A stretch of 64,000 nt of DNA from JBBIQV01 sp964555285 (GCA_964555285.1 CAZKRM010000019.1:1-64000), one strand, 5' to 3'. Counted from the first letter of the stretch, positions 50,583-59,472 are shown. Notes: generated from the letters alone by a model not told the origin. Numbers and translations: made by a program.

Positions 50583-51871
50583 GCCTCGAGATCCTCAATC
50601 GCCCGTTGCGCCATGGCTCGCCGCTTCTGCTCTTTATCCCGGCTCTTGCTCGGCGCCGGTGGGAAGAGCCCGAAATTCGTGTTCATCGGCTGGAAATGCT
50701 TGGGATCGCTGGTCGTGATGTAGGAGACCAAGCAGCCGTGCGCCGTCGTCGGTGGCGGCACCAACAGCGGCTGCCCCGCCAGTCCACGTGCGGCGTTGAT
50801 GCCGGCAAGCCCTCCCATTGCCGCAGACTCCGTGTATCCCTCCACCCCGACCAGTTGACCGGCGAAGAAGAGTGTCCCACGCGCCTTGAGCTGAAGCGTG
50901 TTCCGAAGCAACTCCGGCGAGTTGATGAAGGTGTTCCGGTGCAGGCTGCCGTACCGGAGGAACTCCGCCTGCTCCAAACCGGGAATCATGCGGAAGACGC
51001 GCTTCTGTTCCGGATACGTCAACTTGGTTTGAAAGCCCACCATGTTGTAACAGGACCGATGGTGGTTTTCAGCCCGCAACTGCACCACGGCTGCGGGACG
51101 AGCGCCTGTGCGGGGATCCTCCAGGCCGACCGGCTTGAGGGGACCGAATTGCATGGTTTGCCGCCCTCGCTCGGCCATGACTTCGATCGGAATACATCCT
51201 TCAAAGTACGGGGTCTTCTCGAACTCCTTCGGCTGGACTTTTTCGGCCTTCACCATCGCCTCGTACAACGCATCATAGGCGGCAGCGTCCATGGGACAGT
51301 TCAGATAATCATCGCCGCCTTTGTCATAGCGCGACGCGCGGAACACGATCTCCATATTGATGCTCTCGGCATCGATGATCGGAGAGATCGCGTCGAAGAA
51401 GTACAAGTGCTTCGCGTGGGTCAGGTTGGCGATGGCCTGCGACAAACCATCCGAGGTCAAGGGCCCGGTCGCGATGATACAGACACAATCCCCCGGGATA
51501 TCCTTGATCTCTTCTCGAACGATCCGAATATTGGGATGTCCTTCGAGCGTCTGCGTGATCTTCTGCGCAAACAATTCGCGATCCACCGCCAAGGCCGATC
51601 CGGCCGGGACTCGCACCTCGTCGGCCACGCGGATCACGAGCGAATTCAGGCGCCGCATTTCCTCTTTGAGAATCCCCGGCGCATTGAGCAGCTCGTTGGA
51701 CCCTAAAGAATTCGAACAGACCAGCTCGGCCAACCAGCCCGTCTTGTGCGCCTTGGTCGGCTCCTTGGGGCGCATCTCGTACAGCGTGACTCTGGCCCCT
51801 CGGGTGGCGGCCTGCCAGGCTGCTTCAGAGCCGGCGAGGCCCCCTCCGATAATCACAATGTCCTGTCGCAT
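50555..51871 (-). CDS. trmFO: Methylenetetrahydrofolate-tRNA uracil-54 methyltransferase
   Basis: TrmFO makes m5U54 in tRNA using methylene-THF and FADH2. The start is ATG at 51871 (MRQDIVIIGGGLAGSEAAWQ, a GidA-type FAD site); upstream codons are not conserved. CSNSLGSNELLNAPGILKEE holds one catalytic cysteine, CPMDAAAYDALYEAMVKAEK and GYTESAAMGGLAGINAARGL are further family segments. 438 residues is normal. It overlaps xerC by 28 bases. The folate donor links it to the glycine cleavage system encoded elsewhere in the window. Confidence 0.93.
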   Translation of the reverse strand: MRQDIVIIGGGLAGSEAAWQAATRGARVTLYEMRPKEPTKAHKTGWLAELVCSNSLGSNELLNAPGILKEEMRRLNSLVIRVADEVRVPAGSALAVDRELFAQKITQTLEGHPNIRIVREEIKDIPGDCVCIIATGPLTSDGLSQAIANLTHAKHLYFFDAISPIIDAESINMEIVFRASRYDKGGDDYLNCPMDAAAYDALYEAMVKAEKVQPKEFEKTPYFEGCIPIEVMAERGRQTMQFGPLKPVGLEDPRTGARPAAVVQLRAENHHRSCYNMVGFQTKLTYPEQKRVFRMIPGLEQAEFLRYGSLHRNTFINSPELLRNTLQLKARGTLFFAGQLVGVEGYTESAAMGGLAGINAARGLAGQPLLVPPPTTAHGCLVSYITTSDPKHFQPMNTNFGLFPPAPSKSRDKEQKRRAMAQRAIEDLEAWKTQSGLS

Positions 51872-51973
51872 GAGGATGGAAACTCCACGCGGATGAGAGA
51901 CGGGAGGCACATTGTAGGAAGCCGATTTCGGGGATGTCAAGGCAAACGGCCACCGATGGTGGCAATGTTGAAT

Positions 51974-52026
51974 GCACGGCGCCCTCGCCTGCCAAGTTGA
52001 ACCAGGCGAGGGCGCCGTGCTAGACT
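51974..52026 (+). promoter_or_regulatory. Promoter within a perfect palindrome before tRNA-Val
   Basis: GCACGGCGCCCTCGCCTG (51974-51991) and CAGGCGAGGGCGCCGTGC (52003-52020) are an 18-bp perfect inverted repeat with an 11-base loop. A -35-like TTGAAC (51997-52002) sits in the loop, and a -10-like TAGACT (52021-52026) directly follows the right arm, so the arm is exactly the 18-base promoter spacer. The tRNA starts at 52038. Confidence 0.5.
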
Positions 52027-52037
52027 CCGGCCCGCGT

Positions 52038-52112
52038 GGGCGATTAGCTCAGTGGGAGAGCGCTTCCCTCACACGGAAGAGGCCACTGGTTCGATACCAG
52101 TATCGCCCACCA
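52038..52112 (+). tRNA. tRNA-Val (CAC)
   Basis: A complete cloverleaf of 75 bases with encoded CCA: acceptor GGGCGAT / ATCGCCC, D-arm TAGCTCAGTGGGAGAGC, anticodon stem CTTCC / GGAAG with loop CTCACAC (anticodon CAC, reading GTG), T-arm with GGTTCGATACC, discriminator A and CCA at 52110-52112. The likely promoter is at 51997-52026. Confidence 0.95.
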
Positions 52113-52274
52113 TTTCTCTCGCTGCGGTCCTCGTAATCCAGACAATCCCGCACTATCCCACTTCCATTTCCGGAAGGCGACGCTGACTGGACAGAATACG
52201 AAAGGTCGGCTAGACTTTTCCTTGAATTCGCCGATCCGGCATCTGTGAGAGTGAAACGGCAGGGAGGAGACGAC

Positions 52275-52619
52275 ATGTCCAGACACATTCTTCTCGCGGG
52301 CATTGCTGTAACGGCGGCTTTGACGGTCAGCGCGTGTGCGGGGAGCCGCCAAGGAGAGATGAGTGAAAGCGACAAGGCCTACGGCGCCCCCATGAGCATC
52401 TACAGCGTGATGGATAGCACCTCCCTCGTGTATTCCGACCCCGCTGCCGCATCGCCCATCAACGATAACCCTTGGCGCTGGCTGGGGTTCCTCCTCCATC
52501 CTGTCGGCCAGGCGCTCGATTACGGGATTAACCGGCCCTTATACTCACTGACGAACCAGTCACCGTATCTCTTCGGCTACACGACCGAAGATTCCATGCT
52601 CGACACGCAGCGGAGGTAA
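52275..52619 (+). CDS. Lipoprotein, 114 aa
   Basis: ATG 52275 follows AGGAGGAGA at 52264-52270. A lipoprotein signal (ILLAGIAVTAALTVSACAG) puts the lipidated cysteine at about residue 21. The mature part has no recognised domain; PINDNPWRWLGFLLHPVGQA then LDYGINRPLYSLTNQSPYLF suggests an amphipathic membrane-surface segment. Such small lipoproteins with a conserved NRP..L..Q.PYLFGYT tail occur in related bacteria; role unknown. Confidence 0.6.
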   Translation: MSRHILLAGIAVTAALTVSACAGSRQGEMSESDKAYGAPMSIYSVMDSTSLVYSDPAAASPINDNPWRWLGFLLHPVGQALDYGINRPLYSLTNQSPYLFGYTTEDSMLDTQRR

Positions 52620-52768
52620 TCCATCCTCCGCCTATCACTCTGGTAAAAGGCCCCGCTTTCCGGCAAGGCCCCTGTCCCGGTGCTCTTCCCCCATCAGCTT
52701 CTCTCGTCCTCTCATTCGCATCTTCACAAGCGAGTGGTGTATGCTTCCGGCGTACCGTCGTCTCACCC

Positions 52769-53920
52769 ATGTGGCTCACCTGCTCACACCCACGAAGAGT
52801 TGTCTGGTGCGCCTTTCTTGCGCTTGTATTCGTGTTCGGGTGTGAGAGCACCGCGCCGAAACCCAACCTCCCGCCCTCTGCCAGCGACCTTACCTTACTG
52901 AAGTCCGTTGCGCTCTGCGATCAGAAGGCCGCATTTCATCAGCGGCACGCTTCCCTGCCGGTGGAAAAGATTGCGTGGGGAAGCGGGCAGGAACTCCGTA
53001 TCCCGGCCGATCGCAGCCCGTCCAAGAGCGAGGAATCCTACTTCTTCGATGCGGATGGACTGCTCGTTGGTGCCCTGTTCACCTATCCGGCAGGCCTCGA
53101 TCTGTCCCCCTACTCGGTCCTCCGCGACACGCTGTTGCAACTCAAACCATCGCTGGAATTTTATCTGAGTGTGGCCAAGCTCGCCACGAAGGGGAACATG
53201 GAATCGAGCACGCTCTATGAAACAGGGGACGAGAAATCCACGACGCAATACCTCGTGGTCGGCGATCGCTATGAGCCCACGTTGCTGCAAGCATCCTTTG
53301 CCATCGATCCCTATTCCCGCCTCTTCTCTCCCTACCGCAAGGAGTTTCTCGATCGCCTGCGGAATCCCCGCAGTGCGAGGGGCGACCAGCGGATCGACAG
53401 CCAGGGAGCGGAAGACAAGGAGCCCTTCGCCTCGCTCCAGGAATTTGCGCGGGGGCAGGCGGCCCAGCTTGCTTATTGCGGCCCGCGCAACTACGACATT
53501 GCGGCCGATGCCTACCAGAAGGCCATCGCCAGCGGCTTCTCCAACAAAGTCTGGCTCGCCGAAGCACACCATAAGCTCGGGTTGGCGTGGGAAGTCAAGG
53601 GCGAGATGGAGAAGGCCAAGACGGAGATGCAACAATCGCTCACGATTCGCCCCAACACGCCCGATGTCTTGAACAACCTGGGAACCGTGTTCGCCAAGCT
53701 GGGCGAGAAGGACAAGGCGCGTGCGTCGTTCGAGAAAGCCGTGACGCTCCGCCCCAACTATCCCGTTGCGCGGTACAACCTGGCCGAAGCGTACGAGCCG
53801 ATCAATCGGAAGCGGGCGATCTCGGAGTATGAAACCTACTTGGCGCTGGTCGAGGGGATTCCGGAAGAGGCGGACCGGGCGGCGGTGGCGCGGACTCGCG
53901 TGAAGGCGTTGAAGCAGTGA
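52769..53920 (+). CDS. Tetratricopeptide repeat lipoprotein, 383 aa
   Basis: The N-terminus is a lipoprotein signal (FLALVFVFGC, Cys about residue 25). The first half (residues 40-215) is not recognised. The C-terminal half contains about three TPR units (DIAADAYQKAIASGFSNKVW, AEAHHKLGLAWEVKGEMEKA, DVLNNLGTVFAKLGEKDKAR, ASFEKAVTLRPNYPVARYNL). TPR lipoproteins commonly assemble envelope complexes; the partner is unknown. No strong ribosome site upstream of ATG 52769; the start is supported by the signal peptide. Confidence 0.7.
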   Translation: MWLTCSHPRRVVWCAFLALVFVFGCESTAPKPNLPPSASDLTLLKSVALCDQKAAFHQRHASLPVEKIAWGSGQELRIPADRSPSKSEESYFFDADGLLVGALFTYPAGLDLSPYSVLRDTLLQLKPSLEFYLSVAKLATKGNMESSTLYETGDEKSTTQYLVVGDRYEPTLLQASFAIDPYSRLFSPYRKEFLDRLRNPRSARGDQRIDSQGAEDKEPFASLQEFARGQAAQLAYCGPRNYDIAADAYQKAIASGFSNKVWLAEAHHKLGLAWEVKGEMEKAKTEMQQSLTIRPNTPDVLNNLGTVFAKLGEKDKARASFEKAVTLRPNYPVARYNLAEAYEPINRKRAISEYETYLALVEGIPEEADRAAVARTRVKALKQ

Positions 53921-53935
53921 AAAAGAGCGTCGTGC

Positions 53936-54376
53936 CTATTGGCGAGTCCGCTCTTTCTCTTCTTGGAGCGTCTTGCACTCGATGCAGAGTGTGGTCACGG
54001 GGCGCGCTTTCAGTCGCTTGTATGGAATCTCCTCCCCGCATTGCTCGCAAATCCCATACGTGTTCTTGGCAAGCCGATCGAGCGCTTCGTCGATCTTTCG
54101 GAGCAGCTTCTGCTCCCGTTCCTTGATCCGCAGCGAAAAATACTGGTCCTCTTCGGCCGACGCCTGGTCGCTCACATCCGGCAGGGCTTCTTTGGCGATC
54201 CGGTTTGTCAGGACCTCGCCCGCCTCGTCCAGGATCGCGGCGCGCTGGCGCTCAAGATCGCGCCGGATGTCGGGATATTTCTTACCTGCGCCGCGGGCAG
54301 ACACGCGTGGCTTACGTACGATAGCCTTGGGCCGGCGTTTGACCGGAGCTTGTTTGGAGGAGCGGCTCGACTTCAT
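53936..54376 (-). CDS. DksA/TraR-type zinc finger protein, 146 aa
   Basis: The C-terminus contains a C4 zinc finger CxxC-x17-CxxC (CEQCGEEIPYK ... LCIEC), preceded by a coiled-coil region (AEEDQYFSLRIKEREQKLLR then KIDEALDRLAKNTYG), the plan of DksA family proteins, which bind RNA polymerase through the secondary channel. The coiled-coil tip DxxDA is not obvious, so a DksA-like activity is uncertain. The N-terminal 40 residues are Lys/Arg-rich. ATG 54376 is chosen; a start 39 bases upstream is in frame. Confidence 0.75.
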   Translation of the reverse strand: MKSSRSSKQAPVKRRPKAIVRKPRVSARGAGKKYPDIRRDLERQRAAILDEAGEVLTNRIAKEALPDVSDQASAEEDQYFSLRIKEREQKLLRKIDEALDRLAKNTYGICEQCGEEIPYKRLKARPVTTLCIECKTLQEEKERTRQ

Positions 54377-54553
54377 CGTCACATCACGCTTGCAACGACC
54401 TTCCGAACGCAGCACTATAGCAACGCCTTCCTGGGGCGGTCAATAGTCGCACGCTCCCGAAAGCGCCCCGTTCAGACTGACGACGGTTTCCTGATTCGAG
54501 TGTCACCTGGCTGTCACAGAAGAGCGACGTAGACAAGAGAACGGAGCGGCGCG

Positions 54554-55156
54554 TCAGAGGTCCCGCCTGCCTTCGATAGACTTGATCAGCGTGACTTCGT
54601 CGGCAAACTCGATATCCGTTCCGACAGGAATGCCGTACGCGATTCTGGAGACGCGGACCCCGTACGGTTTCAACACCTTCGTCAAATAGATCGCCGTGGC
54701 CTCGCCCTCGATCGTGGGGTTCGTCGCGACAATGACTTCCTCTACGCCGCCCCCCTTCACGCGCTCGACCAATTCATCGACCTTAATATCCGACGGCCCA
54801 ATCCCATCGAGGGGCGACAAGGTACCCAACAGCACATGGTAGAGACCGCGGAACCCGCCCGCCCGCTCGACGGCATACAGCGTGCTGGGTTCTTCCACAA
54901 CGAGAATTTTGGTCCGGTCCCGCTTGGGATCGAGGCAAAACTCGCAGAGTTCCCCTTCCGCAATGTTGCGGCACTGCCGGCAAAAGGTGAGGCCATCCTT
55001 CACCGCACGGATCGCATCGGACAGTCTCAATGCATCGTGACGATCCGCCTTGAGCACATGAAAGGCCAGCCGCAGGGCCGTCTTTTGCCCGATACCCGGC
55101 AGACGCACCAACTCACGGGTTAATTGCGCCAGCAATCCCTGTTGATCAACCGCCAT
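54554..55156 (-). CDS. recR: Recombination protein RecR
   Basis: RecR works with RecF/RecO in gap repair. An N-terminal helix-hairpin-helix (LVRLPGIGQKTALRLAFHVL), the zinc finger CRQCRNIAEGELCEFC, and a Toprim domain (TKILVVEEPSTLYAVERAGG, VDELVERVKGGGVEEVIVAT) are visible. 200 residues is normal. It is on the same strand as and downstream of dnaX and ybaB, the classical dnaX-ybaB-recR order, although a 181-base intergenic palindrome separates ybaB and recR here. Confidence 0.95.
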   Translation of the reverse strand: MAVDQQGLLAQLTRELVRLPGIGQKTALRLAFHVLKADRHDALRLSDAIRAVKDGLTFCRQCRNIAEGELCEFCLDPKRDRTKILVVEEPSTLYAVERAGGFRGLYHVLLGTLSPLDGIGPSDIKVDELVERVKGGGVEEVIVATNPTIEGEATAIYLTKVLKPYGVRVSRIAYGIPVGTDIEFADEVTLIKSIEGRRDL

Positions 55157-55228
55157 CTATCTCTTCCTTTACTTGTGACCGGCTTCCAGACACAGACAGA
55201 CCGGGCAACGATCGGTTTATCTTCCTTA

Positions 55229-55326
55229 ATGGAGGTGCCTGGAATGGCTCCCTACTGCGGCCGTCGAACGAGCGCTTTCCGAAGCGCGGGTTCCGGGAGC
55301 ATGGGAGTCATTCCAGGCACCTCCAT
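55229..55326. repeat. 98-base palindromic element between ybaB and recR
   Basis: The outer arms are 24 bases long (55229-55252 and 55303-55326), beginning ATGGAGGTGCCTGGAATG and mirrored with a single mismatch near the inner end. The centre (about 50 bases) has an inner GCGCTT/AAGCGC hairpin. This size and symmetry fit a REP/MITE-like mobile repeat inserted in the dnaX-ybaB-recR operon. Confidence 0.65.
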
Positions 55327-55337
55327 CCCCTGCCCAA

Positions 55338-55661
55338 TCAAAACAACCCCGGAATCTTCATTCCGCCCGTCACTGTCTTCATCTCCTCGGCCACCATGGC
55401 TTGCGCCTTGCGCAACGCCTCATTGGTCGCGGCGGTCACGAGATCCTGCAGCATCTCCACATCGCCGGACTTCACCACTTCGGGATCGATCTTGACGCCG
55501 ACCACGTGCAGGGCGCCGTTCGCGGTGACCGTCACAATCCCGCCGCCCGCCGTACCATCCACCGTCTTCGACGCGGCTTGCTCCTGGATCCTGGCCATCT
55601 GTTCCTGCATGGCCTGCGCCTGTTTCAGGATATTACCCATATTGCCGAATGGGGTCTTCAT
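55338..55661 (-). CDS. ybaB: YbaB/EbfC family nucleoid-associated protein, 107 aa
   Basis: Small DNA-binding protein of the YbaB/EbfC family. NILKQAQAMQEQMARIQEQA is the typical N-terminal helix, GGGIVTVTANGALHVVGVKI the central sheet and DLVTAATNEALRKAQAMVAE the C-terminal helix. ATG 55661 overlaps the dnaX stop. Together with dnaX and recR it forms the conserved order found across bacteria. Confidence 0.93.
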   Translation of the reverse strand: MKTPFGNMGNILKQAQAMQEQMARIQEQAASKTVDGTAGGGIVTVTANGALHVVGVKIDPEVVKSGDVEMLQDLVTAATNEALRKAQAMVAEEMKTVTGGMKIPGLF

Positions 55662-57520
55662 TCACGAACCTCCTTCTGGGGGGACACCTGCCGGACCTCG
55701 GCCAGATCGCCGCCGAAAATCTCCAATGCCTGCTTCACCAAGGGATTCGCGCGCGCCTGCTGGAAGAGGACGAGCCGTTGTTCTTGTTCTTTCGCGGCCC
55801 GGATCTGCGCCATGGTCGGGCCAGGCGGGGCGTCGTCCGTCAGCTCGACCACGCGGAGACGCACCGGCTGTCCATTCAATTGCTGACACAGAGCCGCGAT
55901 CATGCGGAGGTTGTCTTCTTTTTCGAGCATGGCCCGCGCGACCGTGGCCTGTTTGGCAAACCCGATCGTCACAAGATTGCCTTCAATGCCGGCCAGCCGG
56001 CCCATCTCTAGGAAGGGAGCGATGTTCGGATGCGCCGTCGCAACCTCTTCCTGGAACCGTTCCCAATCGAGGGTGAGCGTCGGTGGAGTCGCAGCAGCGC
56101 CGGCTACAGCGGAAGCGTCCGGAACCGGCGGTGGCATGGGAGCCGTCGGTTTCTCCACACGTGTCTCTTCACGGCCATTCGTGCCAGAAGCGGCAACGGC
56201 TGGGGTACGTGAAGGAGTGACGTCCGGCTGTGATGGTGCACCGGCCTGACCACTCGCCTGCGTGGCGGTTGTGAGAGCCGCTCTCTGGGGAGGAGGGGGA
56301 GAAACCTTCGGCCCAGAGGAAGGAGGCTGAGTTCGTCGAGGTTCCGCCGCCGCAGCCGGGCGCGGTGTGGGTGCATCGGCTTGAACTTTCGGCACAGGTT
56401 GTGACGCCCCCTGTTCTTTTGGAAGCAGCAACCTCGTGGCCCGGACAGCAGCCGTCTCCAACACAAAGCGCGGGTGGGCGCTGAATCGCAGAGCGTCCTC
56501 CGCTTGCGTGAAGATGCGAAAGAGCTCTTGGAGTTGCTCGGGCGTGAAGGCCTTGGCATCAGCGACCAGTTGGCGCAAATCCTCGTCGGACGTCTCCACG
56601 AGGCCCCGCAACTCTTGGGGCGAAGGCACAATCCCCGCCACCAGCAAGTTGCGGACGTACTCCACCAACTCTGCGCAATAGGCCCGCAACTCGTGCCCCT
56701 GGTCGAGCAACTGCGCCACGACCCGCAACGCCGCCGGGCTATCCTGCGCCGCAACGGCCGCGATCATGGCCCGCACCTGCTCCTGCGGCACCGCCCCGAG
56801 CAACACTTCCAGATCCTGGTGATTGATCTGCTTCCCGCCGAAGGCCACCGCCTGATCGAGCAGGCTGAGCGCGTCGCGCATACTCCCTTCGCTGGCCCGC
56901 GCCAGCGCCGTCAAGCTCCGGTCTTCCACCGTGATGCCGTCCTGGTTTGCGACATGGCGCAGTCGCTGGATGATGTCCGTCCGGGCGATGCGGCGGAAGT
57001 TGTAGTGCTGGCAGCGCGAGAGAATCGTCGCCGGAATCTTGTGAATCTCCGTCGTCGCGAAGATGAACACGACGTGGGCCGGCGGTTCTTCCAACGTCTT
57101 CAACAGCGCGTTGAACGCCGAGTTCGACAGCATGTGGACTTCGTCGATGATATAGACGCGGTACTTGCCGCGGAACGGGGTGAACTTCACGTTCTCGCGG
57201 ATCTCCCGCACATCGTCCACGCTCGTGTTCGAGGCGCCGTCGATCTCGATCACATCCACCGAGGCGCCCTGGGTGATCTCGACACAATTGGGGCACGTGT
57301 TGCAAGGACTGCCGGTCGGCCCCTGCTCGCAATTCAGGGCCTTGGCGAGAATGCGCGCGACCGTGGTCTTGCCCACTCCGCGCGTGCCCGAGAAGAGAAA
57401 CGCGTGCGCGATCCGCTGGGTCGTAATCGAGTTGACCAACGTCTGCACGACGTGCGGCTGTCCGATCACATCATCGAACGTCCCGGGCCGGTATTTTCTG
57501 GCAGAGACCTGATAATCCAC
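55658..57520 (-). CDS. dnaX: DNA polymerase III subunits gamma/tau
   Basis: DnaX is the clamp-loader ATPase. ALARKYRPGTFDDVIGQPHV-type N-terminus (VSARKYRPGTFDDVIGQPHV), Walker A GTRGVGKTTVARILAKALNC, a zinc knuckle CxxxxxxxxCxxCxxC (CEQGPTGSPCNTCPNC), and Walker B IDEVHMLS are clear. Domain III then a Pro/Ala/Ser-rich linker (about 375-490) and a C-terminal domain follow. The start is GTG 57520 or TTG 57529; GTG gives the family N-terminus. No AAAAAAG slippery frameshift site was seen. Confidence 0.93.
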   Translation of the reverse strand: MDYQVSARKYRPGTFDDVIGQPHVVQTLVNSITTQRIAHAFLFSGTRGVGKTTVARILAKALNCEQGPTGSPCNTCPNCVEITQGASVDVIEIDGASNTSVDDVREIRENVKFTPFRGKYRVYIIDEVHMLSNSAFNALLKTLEEPPAHVVFIFATTEIHKIPATILSRCQHYNFRRIARTDIIQRLRHVANQDGITVEDRSLTALARASEGSMRDALSLLDQAVAFGGKQINHQDLEVLLGAVPQEQVRAMIAAVAAQDSPAALRVVAQLLDQGHELRAYCAELVEYVRNLLVAGIVPSPQELRGLVETSDEDLRQLVADAKAFTPEQLQELFRIFTQAEDALRFSAHPRFVLETAAVRATRLLLPKEQGASQPVPKVQADAPTPRPAAAAEPRRTQPPSSGPKVSPPPPQRAALTTATQASGQAGAPSQPDVTPSRTPAVAASGTNGREETRVEKPTAPMPPPVPDASAVAGAAATPPTLTLDWERFQEEVATAHPNIAPFLEMGRLAGIEGNLVTIGFAKQATVARAMLEKEDNLRMIAALCQQLNGQPVRLRVVELTDDAPPGPTMAQIRAAKEQEQRLVLFQQARANPLVKQALEIFGGDLAEVRQVSPQKEVRE

Positions 57521-57540
57521 GCGTCGCAAAGCTCCAGTTA

Positions 57541-57622
57541 TAAGTTCTGAGTGCTGAGTTCTAAGTTCAAAGACCGAACCGCCTGGTTCAACTCAGAACT
57601 CACAACTCAAGACTCAGAACTT
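57541..57622. repeat. AACTCAGAACTC-type simple repeat, left of SRP RNA
   Basis: Degenerate copies of GAGTTCTAAGTT and their complements AACTCAGAACTC follow one another, together palindromic. The block lies between the dnaX start and the SRP RNA terminator. No gene. Confidence 0.5.
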
Positions 57623-57631
57623 CTTCAAAAA

Positions 57632-57740
57632 GGAGTGGGGCCAGGTGATCCTGCGGCACCCAGACGAGCCTGCGTACCGTTGCTTCCTTCCGGACCTGGC
57701 GGGGTTGGCAGGATTCTGTTGCACAGGGCCCAGCCCCTTT
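57632..57740 (-). ncRNA. ffs: Signal recognition particle RNA (4.5S type)
   Basis: The minus strand contains the universal SRP core CAGGTCCGGAAGGAAGCA in a single long hairpin: GGGGCTGGGCCCTGTGC pairs with the 3' end region GGCACCC/TGGCCCCACTCC. The core GGAAGGAAGC loop binds Ffh. T5 just after CTCC on the minus strand serves as terminator. Length about 105 bases is that of the small bacterial form. It lies upstream of dnaX with simple repeats on both sides. Confidence 0.92.
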
Positions 57741-57742
57741 CC

Positions 57743-57860
57743 TCAACTAGTTCTGAGTTCTGAGTTTTGAGTTCTGAGTTAGAGGATAAGGAGACGGAAC
57801 ACAGCTTCGCATTCATAACTCAGCACTCAGCACTCAGAACTCAAAACTGATAACTCAGCA
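57743..57860. repeat. AACTCAGAACTC-type simple repeat, right of SRP RNA
   Basis: Copies of AGTTCTGAGTTTTGAGTTC (57752 onward) are answered by ACTCAGCACTCAGCACTCAG (about 57817 onward), giving a large palindrome that brackets the SRP RNA promoter region. Related to the repeat on the other side. Confidence 0.5.
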
Positions 57861-57870
57861 CTTCTTTGAG

Positions 57871-57960
<90 letters not shown>

Positions 57961-58019
57961 GCACCTGGGGCTGCCGGCATCTTCAAAGAGGCGGCATCTT
58001 AGCACGCGGTCGGAGGAGC

Positions 58020-58158
58020 GGCAAGGAGAGGTCCCTGCCACGCGCCCTTCCGCAGGCAAGGCCGCAGCGAGCGAAGAGGCGACGCGTACTCCGTGCCGTA
58101 CGTGGAGTCTCTGAGCGACGCGAGAACGATGCCGGCAGGACTTTTTCAGCATCCTGCC
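58020..58158. repeat. Second MITE-like repeat, reverse orientation
   Basis: The 334 bases between tRNA-Ser and the WYL gene hold no gene. In them GCAAGGCCGCAGCGAGCGAA, a GACGCGAGAACGATGCC segment and the hairpin GGCAGGA-CTTTTTCAGCA-TCCTGCC (58134-58158) follow the same plan as the element at 47500-47656 in reverse. It is another copy of the intergenic repeat family, more diverged at its left end. Confidence 0.45.
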
Positions 58159-58294
58159 AGCCACTCGATGAGCGACTAGAATCCTCCCGTCCGCATCATT
58201 CGCTCCTGCAACGTGGCCACGCGTCGCACGACCCGCGAGAGGTCGTTCCCATGGACCTCGGATCGATTCACGGGTTCCTCCTGACGATACCGGC

Positions 58295-59314
58295 CTAACG
58301 GCGGTGGTACAGCCGGTTCATCGCGGCAGCCACCGCTGCGAATTCCTTCCGGAGCGAGGTGGGAGCAAGGACTTCCACTCCGTCGCCGAAGCCCAACAAC
58401 CACCAGCGCAATTCCTGGGTGTCGCGAACCGTGGCCTTCACGAGCATCTGCCCATCCTTGTGCTTCCGCAAACGTTGATCCTTCGAGAGCGGTCGTTCCG
58501 ACAGATGGAAGGCGGCATCCTCGTCAAACAGCGCCCTGAGCGCGATGTCCTTTGTGCCGACCGGATACCCAAACTGCCTCTCCTCGTACAGATACCGGTC
58601 CAAGTCGAAGTCCAACGGTCGGCGTGCGGCGGTCGAGAGCGGCTCGGCCTTCACTAGGCGATGCAGCGCGAACTGGCAAATCTCATCATGCCCCTTCGCG
58701 GTGGCCAGCAGGTAGCCAACGCCGTCGCGGAAGACGAGGGCGAGGGGGTGAAGATGGTAGCCCCGTGCTTGTTCCGCGTTCCGAGGGCGGTACGTCACGA
58801 TGAGCTGTCGCTCGTCAAACAGCGCCCTTGAGACAGCCAGGTGCACATCCGGCTTGATTGCGGGCGGGGCCAGGGCAGGCCCCCGGCCGATGATGCGCAC
58901 CTTCTGGGCCCAGGCAGCCGCGGGAGTTCCCCAGGCTTGCTGTAGCACCTGCCGAGCCCGTTGGAAGTGGGACGCCAGCAGTTCCAAGGTGGTCGGCGGC
59001 AGGAGCGCGCCGAGATGTTCTTCGGCCAGGCGAAAGGCCAGCGCCTGCTTTGGCCCCATGGCCGGCAATTCGAGCGCCGCTGCCTCTTGCTCCCATGACC
59101 ACCGAACGGCCTTCCCCTCGCCGCGCGAGATCAGCGGGAACGCCGGCAACCCTTCGAGCTGCCGCAGATCGCGTTGAATGGTCCGCAGCGAGACCTGCAA
59201 GCCATCCTCGCCCAGGCGGTCCCGTAGCGCGCGAACGCCGATGGCAGCTGGCTCCCTCGGAATCGCCTGCAGCATGACGAGATAGCGATAGATCGTCTCT
59301 CGCGTCTTTTTCAT
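58295..59314 (-). CDS. WYL-domain transcriptional regulator, 339 aa
   Basis: The N-terminus has a winged helix-turn-helix (TIYRYLVMLQAIPREPAAIG then GLQVSLRTIQRDLRQLEGLP), followed by a WYL domain with RQLIVTYRPRN, HPLALVFRDGVGYLLATAKG and a WCX-like C-terminus (ATVRDTQELRWWLLGFGDGV). WYL regulators often control phage-defence and DNA-damage genes, sensing nucleic acid ligands. The start ATG 59314 fits the HTH. It is divergent from the double-AAA ATPase gene, and the 158-base region between is the obvious operator, though I could not identify clear operator repeats. Confidence 0.85.
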   Translation of the reverse strand: MKKTRETIYRYLVMLQAIPREPAAIGVRALRDRLGEDGLQVSLRTIQRDLRQLEGLPAFPLISRGEGKAVRWSWEQEAAALELPAMGPKQALAFRLAEEHLGALLPPTTLELLASHFQRARQVLQQAWGTPAAAWAQKVRIIGRGPALAPPAIKPDVHLAVSRALFDERQLIVTYRPRNAEQARGYHLHPLALVFRDGVGYLLATAKGHDEICQFALHRLVKAEPLSTAARRPLDFDLDRYLYEERQFGYPVGTKDIALRALFDEDAAFHLSERPLSKDQRLRKHKDGQMLVKATVRDTQELRWWLLGFGDGVEVLAPTSLRKEFAAVAAAMNRLYHRR

Positions 59315-59472
59315 CGAACGCTCCCGCCCATCAGCCTTCCCATTCTGAAGTCTTGCAGGGTGGCAGCCGGTTGAGAGCAAGCTCTCTGAACCGCGACGTA
59401 GATTGTCGCACGAGGGAGTTAAAGGTTGAAAGCCCCGGCAAGACCACCAGACGACATCATGGGGAGGCTGCC

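Noticed and set aside
57541..57860. Repeated AACTCAGAACTC units as a CRISPR array
   Set aside because: Units are short, degenerate, without unique spacers, and palindromic around the SRP RNA; they are simple intergenic repeats.
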